The position numbers and the translations under genes were made by a program. From positions 1 to 22,596 of the forward strand of contig QXVZ01019057.1 in NCBI GenBank assembly GCA_008931825.1: 22,596 nucleotides of DNA, read 5' to 3'. Positions 1 to 10,600 of the stretch are shown here, piece by piece. Positions within the stretch are counted from its first letter, which is position 1, and every line of letters begins with the position of its first letter. The notes beneath the pieces were generated by a model, which did no database searches, was not told the origin of the DNA, and was given only the letters and a program-made list of their open reading frames with translations. Origin of the DNA: Phallusia fumigata. Its lineage: Eukaryota > Chordata > Ascidiacea > Phlebobranchia > Ascidiidae.

Positions 1-434
1 CCAAATGCTTCTGCTTTTAGTAGTCTAAAGAGAGAACAAAAAAACAAACACGAAGGACGTTTAACTTGCTTCAAAAGTATGTAAATCACTTGGCATGTTA
101 TTTAAAAAGTCACCTCGTGTGCCAACCGTCGTTTTTAATAAAATAATAATATCGGTTCCTATAAATTCTCTGGAAGGCTCGGTAGGCCAAATCTGATTCG
201 GTATAACGCCTCTTGCAGGCCTGGTGTACTGTGATTTATATATGAGTGTACCTGTATCGTTGGCCTGCATAAAAGCTTCGGGGCAGATCCCAGTACCAAA
301 TATGCGCAAGCATATAATGCACGGTTTCTATTACTTAGTCTAAACGGCAAATTATAATTCCGAGATTCTTTTTCTTCTGATTTTCAGGATCATCTGTAAT
401 AAAACAAGTTTCTGTTTGTTTTGTTTCATTGCAG
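1..434. other. Non-coding flank upstream of ZP copy 1
   Basis: This stretch precedes the first recognisable exon of ZP copy 1. The ZP exon that lies 94 bp upstream of the matching exon in copy 2 is not found here. Only the last 35 or so bases before the acceptor at 435 resemble the copy 2 intron. The stretch holds a 105-bp repeat (218-322) shared with intron 1 of copy 2, and an 82-codon minus-strand open frame (61-309) whose product I do not recognise. Confidence 0.6.
218..322. repeat. Dispersed 105-bp repeat, copy A
   Basis: It aligns without gaps to 4719-4823, with about 88 of 105 bases identical by hand count. On the minus strand both copies read a related peptide containing TGICPEAF. Copy A stays open on this frame, while copy B meets a stop. 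Several differences fall at third codon positions, which hints that the repeat came from coding sequence. The protein family is not recognised. Confidence 0.7.
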
Positions 435-1290
435 GAGAGCGACACTGAGATCGTGGTGACGTACAAGATCTTGATCGTTCGCTCCACAACATCCCAAATG
501 ATAAGTCGCACTGAGCATCGGCCGACCGTAGTGTTCCAATGCTGTTATGCCAAATCAGGGGTTGTCTCGATGCATCAACCTCTCTTGGCTCTTATCAGGT
601 TTGTGAGTATACATGTGCAGTTTTGCTGCCAGGAATGCCAATACGGTGCAATATGCAAAAGACAAACTCATATTATATGGGCTTGAATATAACTCAAGGT
701 AGTTGACTATAAACTGGCGGTTCACTACTAGAAGCTGCCATATACAGCAGGCAATGGTGTGTCTGTGATTCGGCTTTAGACAGGTGACACCCGTTTAGCT
801 TGTGATAGAGAGGCAGCACCGGATGGGGTACTGTCGTGGGATAAAATATAACCACAGAAGGTCCGGTTTTCTAGACATGCTTTAGTGCATTCAATTGCTT
901 GTAAAGCGATCGATATTCGGTGAAATTCTCCTTCTACAGTCACGTTGAAGTGAATTTGGGCAAAACATCGTCATCATTCACAATGGAAATGGCTCGTTAT
1001 ACATCGGACACTTTTGCCACGGTGGAAAATGCTCAAGCAATAACAATTGGATCACCCGTTTATATCGGAGTCAAGATTGATGTGGAACCTGATACCGACA
1101 TGGTTTTGCAGGTACGGTGTCAAACAAAATTTTGAATATTTCACCGTTATATTGTTTTTAATGTTTAGGGGATTACGTGCGAAGTGAGACCTTCAGAAAA
1201 CGAAACTGGGGTCGTTTATTTAGTAGTCAACGAATGGTGAGGACTTTTAACACAACCGAAATTGCAGTGATACCTAAATATTCATTGCAG

Positions 1291-1469
1291 TTGTGTAGTG
1301 GAAGATCTTCTTACTGCAAACGTGAATGTCATCTACAACTTGACTGATCCCCGTGTGTTCGGGTTCTCAGGGATTCGGTTGGGCTGGTGACCGAGATGCG
1401 GAACAGAAGTTGTGGGTCTCGTGCTTCATGGACATCTGTGAAACAACAGAAAGCAACTCGTGCGAAATA
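1291..1469 (+). pseudogene. Frameshifted last ZP exon of copy 1
   Basis: Copy 2 has five extra bases (TTCCT) after the codons for GFS; here they are missing between 1369 and 1370. Restoring five bases to the length gives 184 nt, which fits the phases on both sides (phase 2 in, phase 0 out). This exon also shows the 3' end that copy 2 lost at its N: the ZP C-terminal cysteines in DICETTESNSCEI, followed by a donor GTAGGA at 1470. Confidence 0.8.
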
Positions 1470-1539
1470 GTAGGAAGGCTAATTGTTTTATTGGACCTTA
1501 TATATACATATGCATCATTTAAACAAAGAGCATTTTGAT

Positions 1540-1600
1540 GTGCAAAGTGCACGGCTCGAACTCAAACCGCCGAGCTACAGAGGGTCTTGGTGTGAGCCAT
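1540..1600 (-). repeat. Short tRNA-like fragment in copy 1 intron
   Basis: On the minus strand the sequence reads CTGTAGCTCGGCGGTTTGAG then TTCGAGCC, resembling an A box placed too close to a B box. It is absent from the matching copy 2 intron, so it may be a truncated SINE insertion. The evidence is weak. Confidence 0.25.
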
Positions 1601-2964
1601 TGAAATTCGCAACTTTATTGGACAACAGACAAGAACTTGGTACTTCATAAACTTAGCTCCAAACGCAAAACAGTCTAATGAAACAGATTTACCTTGTCCC
1701 AAATCGCAAATACAAAAAGTCCCACCAACTCTTGTTAACTTCGTTACTTCCATGATCTTAACTGTCACAACAAACTTGTTGCCAACAGGACTGCCCACCA
1801 CCTCAACCAGCTCCCCTAAAAAAGAGATCAGTCACAAGTAAAGGTGATGAAATAGAAAAGAAAATTTCAATTGGGCCATTCGTCCTTGCTCCTGAACTTG
1901 TCAGTGATGATCAACCTACTTGTGACAAGGTAACAACTTGTTTTTGCCTTGAAGTATGGACATGTTGGGTCAAGTGCATCAACTAAATGGGCTTGTTTAC
2001 TCTGTAGGAGAAGTTGGGATGTTCACACCACTGTGTGGTCGATACAACCGGATCAGCGCACTGTTTTTGTCCTGAAGGATATTTTCTGGATGATGATGGA
2101 AAGTCTTGTCTTGGTAAAACAGATTTTTGTCTCTTACAAACTACAACTTGCATTGTTGTTTAAATGTTATGTGTTGGAAGAATACAAATTAGCCTTTTTC
2201 CTTATCAGTTCACTGTCGAAATTTAGCTTTATTTGATTATTTATGCAAAATTTACATTTACTTTTCATCAGAAGTCGAACAAGGCAATGCGGCACTGATA
2301 GATCTTTCTCCTGTTTCTTTTCTCTTCCTGTTAATGATGATGATGATCCTCATCCTGGCTGCTGCTATGGTGATAAGGAAGAAGGATCCAAAAAAGTTGG
2401 GGATTTAGAAGTTGAAATTGAATCGAGGANGACTATACGAAACTAGGCAAATGTCAAAAATTCACGCTTTAAAAAAAACGTTATAAGTTATTTTGCCTCT
2501 CGGACCTCATTTCAAACTTGCGTAAACCTAACAAAACTTAAAATGTTGCACCAAGCTTTAATTAAGTATTCTCATGTATTTTTTAGATCACTAAATACAA
2601 ATGTTTGCGAACAGCGTTCTAACTGTTAAAAGTTGCTATTTGGCTTCACGTTTTAATTGCTGTTGCTTTTTGAAATGTTGCCTTGGTACTCAATTGACAA
2701 GTTTAATCTCATCGTCAAAACCAAACTTTTCTACCGCCCATGCACCATTTAGCTCTGATGCCTGTATCCTTGTAGTGGTAGCCGTCGAACGGTTTGAAAA
2801 AAATGGGCTAAACCCACTCCTTTTATGACGTCAAAACTTTTCCCGTGACGTGCGCGTGGAGGACAGAAACTACCACACAAACTGCAGGGGTGATGCGTTT
2901 TTAAAACGTTTGTTGTTCATGATCACCTTCTTGTGCGGTGAGGTTCAAGCTAAAGTAACCAGAC

Positions 2965-3060
2965 GGCCATGGGATTGGAACCCGCAACATCATGTTTGAA
3001 ATACTTAATTTTGAATCCTAGAGGACGCTTTTCTTCGGGGTGGCTTAATAAGGATGGAGT
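2965..3060 (-). repeat. tRNA-derived SINE-like module
   Basis: On the minus strand a T-arm-like sequence, GCGGGTTCCAATCCC (B box near 2971-2983), follows a head beginning GAAGAAAAGC. That head and the end CCCATGG are shared with the module at 3314-3400, so the two look like relatives of one family. Confidence 0.5.
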
Positions 3061-3313
3061 GACGTGTTGCATACTACAATCATTCAATTTCATAAGTAGG
3101 TCGCGCAACAAGAGGCGATATATCCTCGGAAATCGTAAAGCGATCGTCGACAATTAGTTGTGAGTCATTTAGCCTACGGACAGCCGAATTGTTAGGAAAC
3201 ACGCGTTGTTTGTTGGGAGCTGGTGACAATGAAAATATATGTTGCAAATCACTGTTGAGTAACGTGTCCTACACAATTAAATTGAAAGCTGTAAATAAAC
3301 GTTTGGCACGTTC

Positions 3314-3400
3314 TGACATCCATGGGATTCGAACCCATGCGTGCAGAGTTCAACAAATATAGCACCTAACCGCCTTATTCCCTCGGCGAGCTTTTCTTCA
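3314..3400 (-). repeat. tRNA-derived SINE-like module with a strong T arm
   Basis: The minus strand holds a perfect T-arm hairpin, CATGGG-TTCGAAT-CCCATG (3321-3339), preceded by an A-box-like GGCGGTTAGG. The ends do not pair into a 7-bp acceptor stem, so a working tRNA gene is unlikely. It shares its head with 2965-3060. Confidence 0.55.
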
Positions 3401-4259
3401 AATGAATTTTGATGTATAGACGTGTTACGACACTTATCTGTTTCGTCATCGATTCCCAGGTACTGAAGTTGGTAGGATTTTACTGTTTCCCTCAGTAAGT
3501 TTACTAATTCCAATTTAACCAACGTTACAACACATTGACAAGTTTGGAATTGTTTTGTATTCCCTCGTTCACACCATTGCACATCGAGTCTACAAGAGGC
3601 GTAACTTTCTTATCGTTTTCCTTCTATAACAAAACCGAGCTTACCTTAATGGATTTCCTCATCAGCAACGTTCCAATTTTAACAATCGGCTTCCTGTCAG
3701 AAGGACACAAAAGGAATTGCGACAGTTGCCGAGAAAAAATGGCCGAAAGTTTTGTGGAACATAAAGTGAAGGGAACAATTGGTGAATCGAGGTTGAACGC
3801 GCTGCAGCTACACCGTAATTAAAAAGTGTTATGTGGTGGTGTGCTGACAATTTGGATTGGTTGTTTATTTGAGAAACTGCTTTGTTTTCGCATGCAACCG
3901 ACAAACGTTTTATACATTGATGTATGTTATGTTATCAATGTGTTGAAGATGTAACTAAACCCGTGCATTAAGGATTATGACTCAACAATGCTCTAATTAA
4001 CACGAAGCGCGCGCCCCGATTTCCGGTTGTTCTTTATCTGTCGCTAAACGATGGGATCCGTTAGAGATCTGCAGCAGGTGACTCAGTGGTTAAACATAAC
4101 AGGAGATGAGTAGACATAAAGGAGTTGACAAGAAATAAAGTGTTTGTTTGTCTCATTTTATCTTTGGTGAATAGAACAACACCTGAATGCGTTATGCTTA
4201 TAATAGGCTCGCCGTCGATATATTTGCTTCATTATGGTTTCGTTGGATAATTGTTTTGA

Positions 4260-4400
4260 TTTTAATGAGTTGTGGCAATGTCGCTTAAGTTTCTGGAAGT
4301 TCGACACAAGCGACCGTGTCAGGATTAGAATCCACAACCTTGTGAGCACAAGGCAGTCGAGCCAACCACTCGGCCATAGTGGCGAAAAGCGTTATAGTGT
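4260..4400 (-). repeat. tRNA-derived SINE, Leu/Ser-like head, with 3' body
   Basis: Read on the minus strand, GGCCGAGTGGTTGGCTCGAC is a good A-box region and GGATTCTAATCC a good B box. The body downstream, with CGCTTGTG and a core AAGCGACATTGCC, is shared with the plus-strand copy at 15636-15740. Shared sequence beyond the tRNA part supports a true SINE rather than a lone tRNA pseudogene. Confidence 0.65.
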
Positions 4401-4574
4401 CAATAAGAAGCTATTTTTGAGGGTTTTTACATTGAACGACAAACATATTTGCTAAGTTATGCCACCCAGTGATGTACGAAGTGTTTGTTCGGTATTTTCT
4501 AAAAATTATACAAGCCAGTACTTGTGTGTAAAATATTTTCTACGCTCAGACAAACGCTGTTGTTATCACCAGAA

Positions 4575-4668
4575 ATGTTTAACGTTTGTCAAAACGTAGA
4601 AAAACGCCTGATGGGATTGTTTTGCTGGAAGATCCTGTTTGTCTTTGCGATGATCTTCATCAAAAACG
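4575..4668 (+). CDS. Exon 1: start codon and signal peptide
   Basis: ATG at 4575 opens 31 codons ending in a phase-1 donor CG|GTGAGA. A second in-frame ATG at 4611 begins a typical signal peptide, [20 protein letters not shown], so either ATG could be used. CACCAG immediately upstream could be a trans-splice acceptor, as used by many tunicate genes, but this cannot be proved from sequence. Confidence 0.75.
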
Positions 4669-7600
4669 GTGAGATGTCTAAGATACCCAGATCTGGGTGT
4701 AGATTCATTTTCATATATGGCCTGGCGTATTATGATTCATATATGAGTATGCCGTTATCGTTGTCGTGTATGAAAGCTTCAGGGCAGATTCCAGTACTAA
4801 ATATGCGCAAGCATGTAATTCACATCTGAGTATAGATGTTTGTTTTATACAGAGAGTGTTTGATTGGAAAAATCAACTTCATTTAACACATTACGGGCAC
4901 AATAATGATAGAATTTCTTGAACATGAAAGAAAATTATAGAAACAGTATAACTTACGAACCGAAAATCAAATAACTTTGCGGTAGGAGTTTGTAGGAGAT
5001 TTAAAAACAGAAAATTAACCGAAACGTTTGGTCAGAAAAACATTAGAAATAATTTTTAGCACCAATTTCATCCAAATTAGGCGAAGTTTTAGATTGACTG
5101 AGGTTTGCTGCGGAAACTAAACTTCTGCTGGTGAAATATTTCGCAGGTCGAAGCCAGGTTTGTCCAAACTCCATGGTGGAATGTGCGGTTAATCAGCCTT
5201 GTCTTCGCATTTCAAACCGATGTGATGGAACTGCAACTTGCGATGGGGACTCGGACGAACAAAACTGTGACGGTTGGTAGCAAACTATTTTATTGTTTTC
5301 GTGTCATATATTGCTGAAAGAGTCTTCAAAAGTGAAGAGAGCCACATAGCTCTTAGTTTAGAGCAGTGGTTCTCAACCGGCGAGACTTTTCTATTTTGAA
5401 ACTTTTCATTCATTCCCTAGTAGACAAAACTTGATATAAAACAACATAAAAAGGTTTGAAACAACCGGTTTTCATAAAACGAAGTATTACACGTACTATG
5501 CATAACTCAACTATCAAGGGAAATTATTTCCCTTAACTCAGAAATTTCCTCTGCAGTTGTGAACCACTGGTTTAAAGCCTACAACTGTGTAAATTTACCC
5601 ATTTTTGTTTTGTAAGACCTTATAACCTTTTACCAGTCGGTTTTAATTCAAGCTCAAACATTATAAAGTTGCACCATTGCATCTTGCTTTCTATCAAACC
5701 ACCCATAATCAACTCAATGTTTTGCAGGCAACTGTGCACCTGATGAATATGAATGTGATTCTGGGGCCTGTATACCTTCGTACATGAAATGCAACCGTCG
5801 TCAAGATTGTGCGGGAAACGACGACGAAGCCAACTGCACAAGTAACTATCAAGCGAATCTTCATTGCTGTTTTTGTGTACAAGTTCTTTAATGATAAGTC
5901 AAATTAAGTCAAGTCATATTTTTTGCATTGCATTGTCATCAATTTTGTGATTGTTGAACGGTTTCGTAGAAGAGTAAGCACGCCGAAAAAGCCGTGGGTT
6001 AAACCATGGAGTCAAGTGTCCTATTACGTCTTCAATGTTCTTTGACAAACACCCAAAGTCATTATAATCACATAGAATGGTTGAAAAATGGGATAATGTT
6101 CTCACGTTTTTCAAAACAACACTAGGTGATGCTTAACTTTTAAGCCAACGAAATGTGAAAACATAAAGGGTTGCGGGTTCAAACCCCACACTTCGCTTTA
6201 CTTCGTATCTTGCTTGTTTGCGACTGCTTAAAGCTAAAAAACAAACTTGGCATTGCCCCAACACAGTAAAACCCGGTGGCTTGTTTCGGAATAATTTGAC
6301 CAACTGCTTAACAGAGCAGGTGTCTCACACTACCATTCGAAAGAATAACTTTTAAACAAATAAAGGTAAGCAAATTTTTGATTTTCTTGTATTCTTTGCA
6401 TCTAGTTTCGGAAGGCTGTCGATATCATGAATATCAATGTCAACCGTCGGGAACTTGTGTTCAGCTCTGGTCAATATGTATTGAATTTGTCTGTCCGCCC
6501 GATGACGTGTCGCCCATCTGTGATAGTAAGAACATTTTTTGTTTTGTCGTGCTCGCTCAGTGTGTTTAACTTAATTTCAGTGTGAAGTTTGCACAAACTA
6601 ATGGTTCGTAGCCTCAAATTTTTGTTCAGACAAATATTGCACAATTTACCAATTACCAAAATTTACCAACATCTAATTTACCTATTTTCCAAGTTTACTA
6701 TACTCATCGGAAAATAGTACTATTTCTAATAACAGTTTAAAACATTATGGGAATCAACCCATAAAGCAGTAGGAACCCTTCAACAAAATCAATTTAACTT
6801 GATAATCGTTCATGTGGGCCTGATCTTGTGATACCATGTAGCCTGGTATTTAAAGTAGCGCTAGATTATTCGTCTGTCGCAAGTTAGACAATAACGGCGG
6901 GTACTTTTCAGGCCAGTGTGGTGCTGACGAGTTTACGTGCCTTAGTGGAGCTTGCATTCCCCAAGAGTATCGTTGTGACAATACCGTGGATTGTCAGGAT
7001 GGTGACGATGAAGAGGGATGCGAGGACATCATTGTTCTTGGTAAGTTTTTGATATTTATGCAACAATTTGATGTCTTTTTTTGGATAAATGTCTGAAGAG
7101 CTTGGACTGTTGTCCACTTTTCATCAAATTAACCTTGATAGTTACATGCAAAATAATCAACAACAGGCGCTATGCTTGGCTGCAGAAAGCTTGTTATGAA
7201 ACCCGCTATTAGCGTGCAAGTTCTGCATGTAACAACTTAACTCAACTCAGCAAGGGCCAGTGGTTTTAACTTATCTTTTTCTTTTGCAGACTCGAACAAC
7301 TGCACCGCACGTGAAGTTAGCTGTGGTGAACAATGCGGACGGATGCAAAATGCTTGTGCTTTCTACGGTATTTGTTTTTCGCCATCAGAGTTCTCAAGTC
7401 TATGCTCCGGTAACAAACTGTTTATAACTGTGTTTTTGTTTTGGCTTCACACGCGAGTAAAAACTCGCTAGAGGATTAAAGTAATCCAAAAATTAGTTTT
7501 TAATTTGTATTTGACATTTTGCATTTTGAAATCGTCAAAACGTTGTTTTTCCAATTTGAAAATTTTGGAGTAAATGTCATTTCGCTTGGTTAAGTTTTGG

Positions 7601-10600
7601 TTCTAAGCAACTGGACTGGGTGACTAATTTTGTGACACTGTCATATCTGTCAGCAGTTGGCGTTATCTCATCTCATTTTATGTCGCCACTTATATGATCT
7701 GTTGTTGAAAACTACATAGGCAACTGTGGACCTGAACAATTCGAATGTCGATCTGGTTTTTGCATCCCACAAGACTTTGTCTGTGACGGTTACCATGACT
7801 GCTACGACTTCGATGACGACGAAGCCAGTTGTGACGCCCCTGGTAAGTTGGTCTGGGTCTGAACATGTTTGTTTCGTGATAAACAACAATAGACTTTTTT
7901 GAGTATATGGTCAAATTTGCAAGGGCAATGGTACATATTCCAACTCAGTCATCGTCGTCAAAGCTGGGATTAGAACCACCAACCTCACGAATGCAAGGCG
8001 GTTGCACTAACTACTTGGCCATCTTAGAGGCCGAGCTGGGATTAGAACCACCAACCTAATGATACAAGGCGAAAGCTAAGACTAAACCACCAACCTTACA
8101 AATATAAGTTGGTTGCACTAGCCGCTGGACTATTTTGTTACAAACTGAAATAGGATTTCAAACCTCAGCCTTGATAATGTAACATCTCATTAAATTTTAC
8201 TATTTAGCATTTGATTATTCAACAAAGGTCTATTTTTCAGCGATCGCAACTAATTGTTCTTCAAACGGAGTTTCTGCAAGGTGAGATTTGTATTAAAACC
8301 GAATTACGGAGTGAAACAAAACTCATATTGGTGGTAAGAATCACTCGGATCAAATAATCGTTCCTGCTCATGCTGGTTGGAATTGATTAGAAATTATTCA
8401 GTAATGAACAACGTTGTAGTTGGCTTTTGTGCTATGGATAGTATCAACTTAATTATGTTCCAAATTAAGAATGCATAAAGATTTAATGTTACGATCATTT
8501 GAAAACAGGCACTGAAACACCTCTTGTTTTATCTCAACCCAATGGCAATGACCTGATATTATTTTAATTATATGTTCAGGGTTTTACCCTGCCCTTACCG
8601 CCAACAATTACCATCCTGGGGGCCTTGTGTGACGTTGTGTGGCGACACACACTTGGATACCATGCATACGATGACAAAACGTTCATGACATCTAAAATAT
8701 TTATAGTTGCTGGATACAATATACATCCATGATTTTGTTGTGCAAAATCGTAGGCCAAATTTCTGAACATTGATTCGTTCAGACCAATGCATCGGGACAT
8801 TTACAGACCAACTGTATCCGTAACCTTTATCTCATTATACCATCCGAATTTTCTTCAGCATTCCGGGAAGCTACGTTCGATCTTTGCTTCCCGAAGCTGG
8901 TTACCAACTGCAAATGGTTGGTGACGATCTGAGACCACTGGCCGACTGCTCTGCAACGATGAACAACGAAACTGACAAATACGAAATGTCGTTCCAGGCT
9001 GAAATGGGCCAATGTTCAGCAAATATCAATGTGAGATCAGTGGATGAGTCAAATGTCAAAACATTAAGATAAATACAATGGCCGTAAGTAACTGCGGTTT
9101 TCTGTTTGTGGTGTTTCGCTGCAGGAGAGCGACACTGAAATCGTGGTGACGTACAAAATCTTGATCGTTGGCTCCACAACATCCCCAATGATAAGTCGCA
9201 CTGAGCATCGGCCGACCGTAGTGTTCCAATGCTGTTACGCCAAATCAGGGATTGTCTCGATGCATCAACCTCTCTTGGCTCTTATCAGGTTTGTGAGTAT
9301 ACATGGACAGTTTTGCTGCCAGAACATATGCCAATACGCAGTATTGCTGCAAATATAATAAATATAATGCAACACAAGTTAAAGCCAAACTCATACTGTA
9401 TATCGGCTCGCATATAACTCAGAATGGTTGACTAAAGTAGTAAACTGGCGGCTCACTAACAAAGGCTGTCATAAGCAGCAGGTAGTTGTGTCTGTTTGTG
9501 TAGGTTAGTTAGGAACCAGCCCTGGATATGCTCCTGTCCTCGGTTCGAACCCCACCGCATGCTAGATATTTCTTGTCCTCGCTTTGCATAATCATAATGC
9601 TTGTAAAGCCAGCTCTAACTCGGCGATGTATGAATTCTCTTGTTGTAGTCACGTTGAAGTGAATTTGGGCAAAACATCGTCGTCATTCACAATGGAAATG
9701 GCTCGTTATACATCGGACACTTTTGCTACAGTGGAAAATGCTCAAGCAATAACAATTGGATCACCCGTTTATATCGGAGTCAAGATTGATGTGGGACCTG
9801 ATACCGACATGGTTTTGCAGGTATAATAATCAAACAAAATTTTAAATATTCCACCCGTTTTATTATTTTCAATGTTTAGGGGATTACGTGCAAAGTGAGA
9901 CCTTCCGAAAACGAAACTAGAGTGGTTTATTCAGTGGTCAACGAAGGGTGAGGACTTATAACACAACGAAAGCTGCAATAAAACTTAACCCTTCTTTGCA
10001 GTTGTGTAGTGGAAGATCCTCTCACTGCAGACGGGAATGTCATCTACAACTTGACCGATCCCCGTGTGTTCGGGTTCTCATTCCTGGGATTCGGTTGGGC
10101 TGGTGACCGAGATGCGGAACAGGTGTTGTGGGTCACGTGCAACATGAANACTGGTTTTTGCATTACTTAAACAAAGAGCATTTGTTGTGCAAATTGGAAC
10201 CTGTTGACAGACAATGGCATAATCCCTATTGAAATTCCCAGCTTCATCAAATAGGCATGGACAAAATATGTTAAAAGCCAGATGTTTAGAGAGATTCGAA
10301 CTCTCAATCTTAGAATATCTGATCTTGCTACTTCTTCAACTTTACTACATACGCAAAACAGTCTCTTGAAACAAAATTTCTGCCTTATCCCAATCACATA
10401 AAATGTGATGAAAAGTCTCTTAGTAATCGTTTGAAAGCTAGTGAACTATTAAATGTGTGCCATCTTGCCTCTTAGCATCTAGCCAATATTACTTCCATGA
10501 TCTAAACCGTCAAACTTGTTGCCAACAGGACTGCTCACCACCTCAACCACCTCCCCTGAAAAAGAGATCAACCAAGAGTGAAGGTGATGGGGCAGAAAAG

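Larger units (their letters stand above)
435..2408 (+). pseudogene. ZP-domain membrane protein, tandem copy 1 (5' part absent, frameshifted)
   Basis: Seven exons match copy 2 in order and phase: 435-598, 940-1111, 1169-1236, 1291-1469 (ZP domain), 1789-1929 and 2008-2113 (linker plus EGF module), and 2272-2408 (transmembrane anchor, stop 2406-2408). Coding exons are close to copy 2: about 6 differences in 164 nt in the first exon and 4 in 172 nt in the second. Introns differ more, mainly by insertions. The signal peptide, LDLa modules and first ZP exon are not seen in the 434 bp upstream; they may lie outside the window or be lost. A 5-nt deletion after 1369 shifts the frame and gives a stop at 1388-1390. 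Downstream of it the original frame still reads as good ZP sequence, so the break is either recent or a sequencing/assembly error. I call it a probable pseudogene, with a damaged assembly of a live paralogue as the alternative. Confidence 0.75.
2409..4574. other. Spacer between the tandem ZP genes
   Basis: No coding exon was found between the copy 1 stop and the copy 2 start. The first 30 bases after the stop still resemble the copy 2 3' UTR, up to the N at 2430. The spacer holds three tRNA-like repeat modules (about 2965-3055, 3314-3400 and 4260-4400) and one exact TGACGTCA at 2826. The promoter of copy 2 should lie near the right end. An AT-rich ATTATA at about 4504 is the only TATA-like candidate, and it is weak. 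Confidence 0.5.

Noticed and set aside
61-309. 82-codon minus-strand protein as a real gene
   Set aside because: The start is not an ATG, no family is recognised, and the related copy at 4719-4823 has a stop. It is kept only as a repeat finding.
3314-3400. Functional tRNA gene on the minus strand
   Set aside because: The T arm is excellent, but the ends do not form an acceptor stem and a related module lies 250 bp away, so a SINE-type repeat is more likely.
3535-3822. 95-codon plus-strand open frame in the ZP spacer
   Set aside because: No signal peptide, domain or splice context was seen, and nothing matches the neighbouring genes.
4051-4110. A-box-like GGTGACTCAGTGGTTAAAC near 4076
   Set aside because: There is no B box at the right distance, so neither a tRNA nor a SINE can be supported.
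8576-8800. Minus-strand open frames between exons 8 and 9 of ZP copy 2
   Set aside because: Two frames overlap on the same strand with no recognisable domain. The region is best explained as intron.
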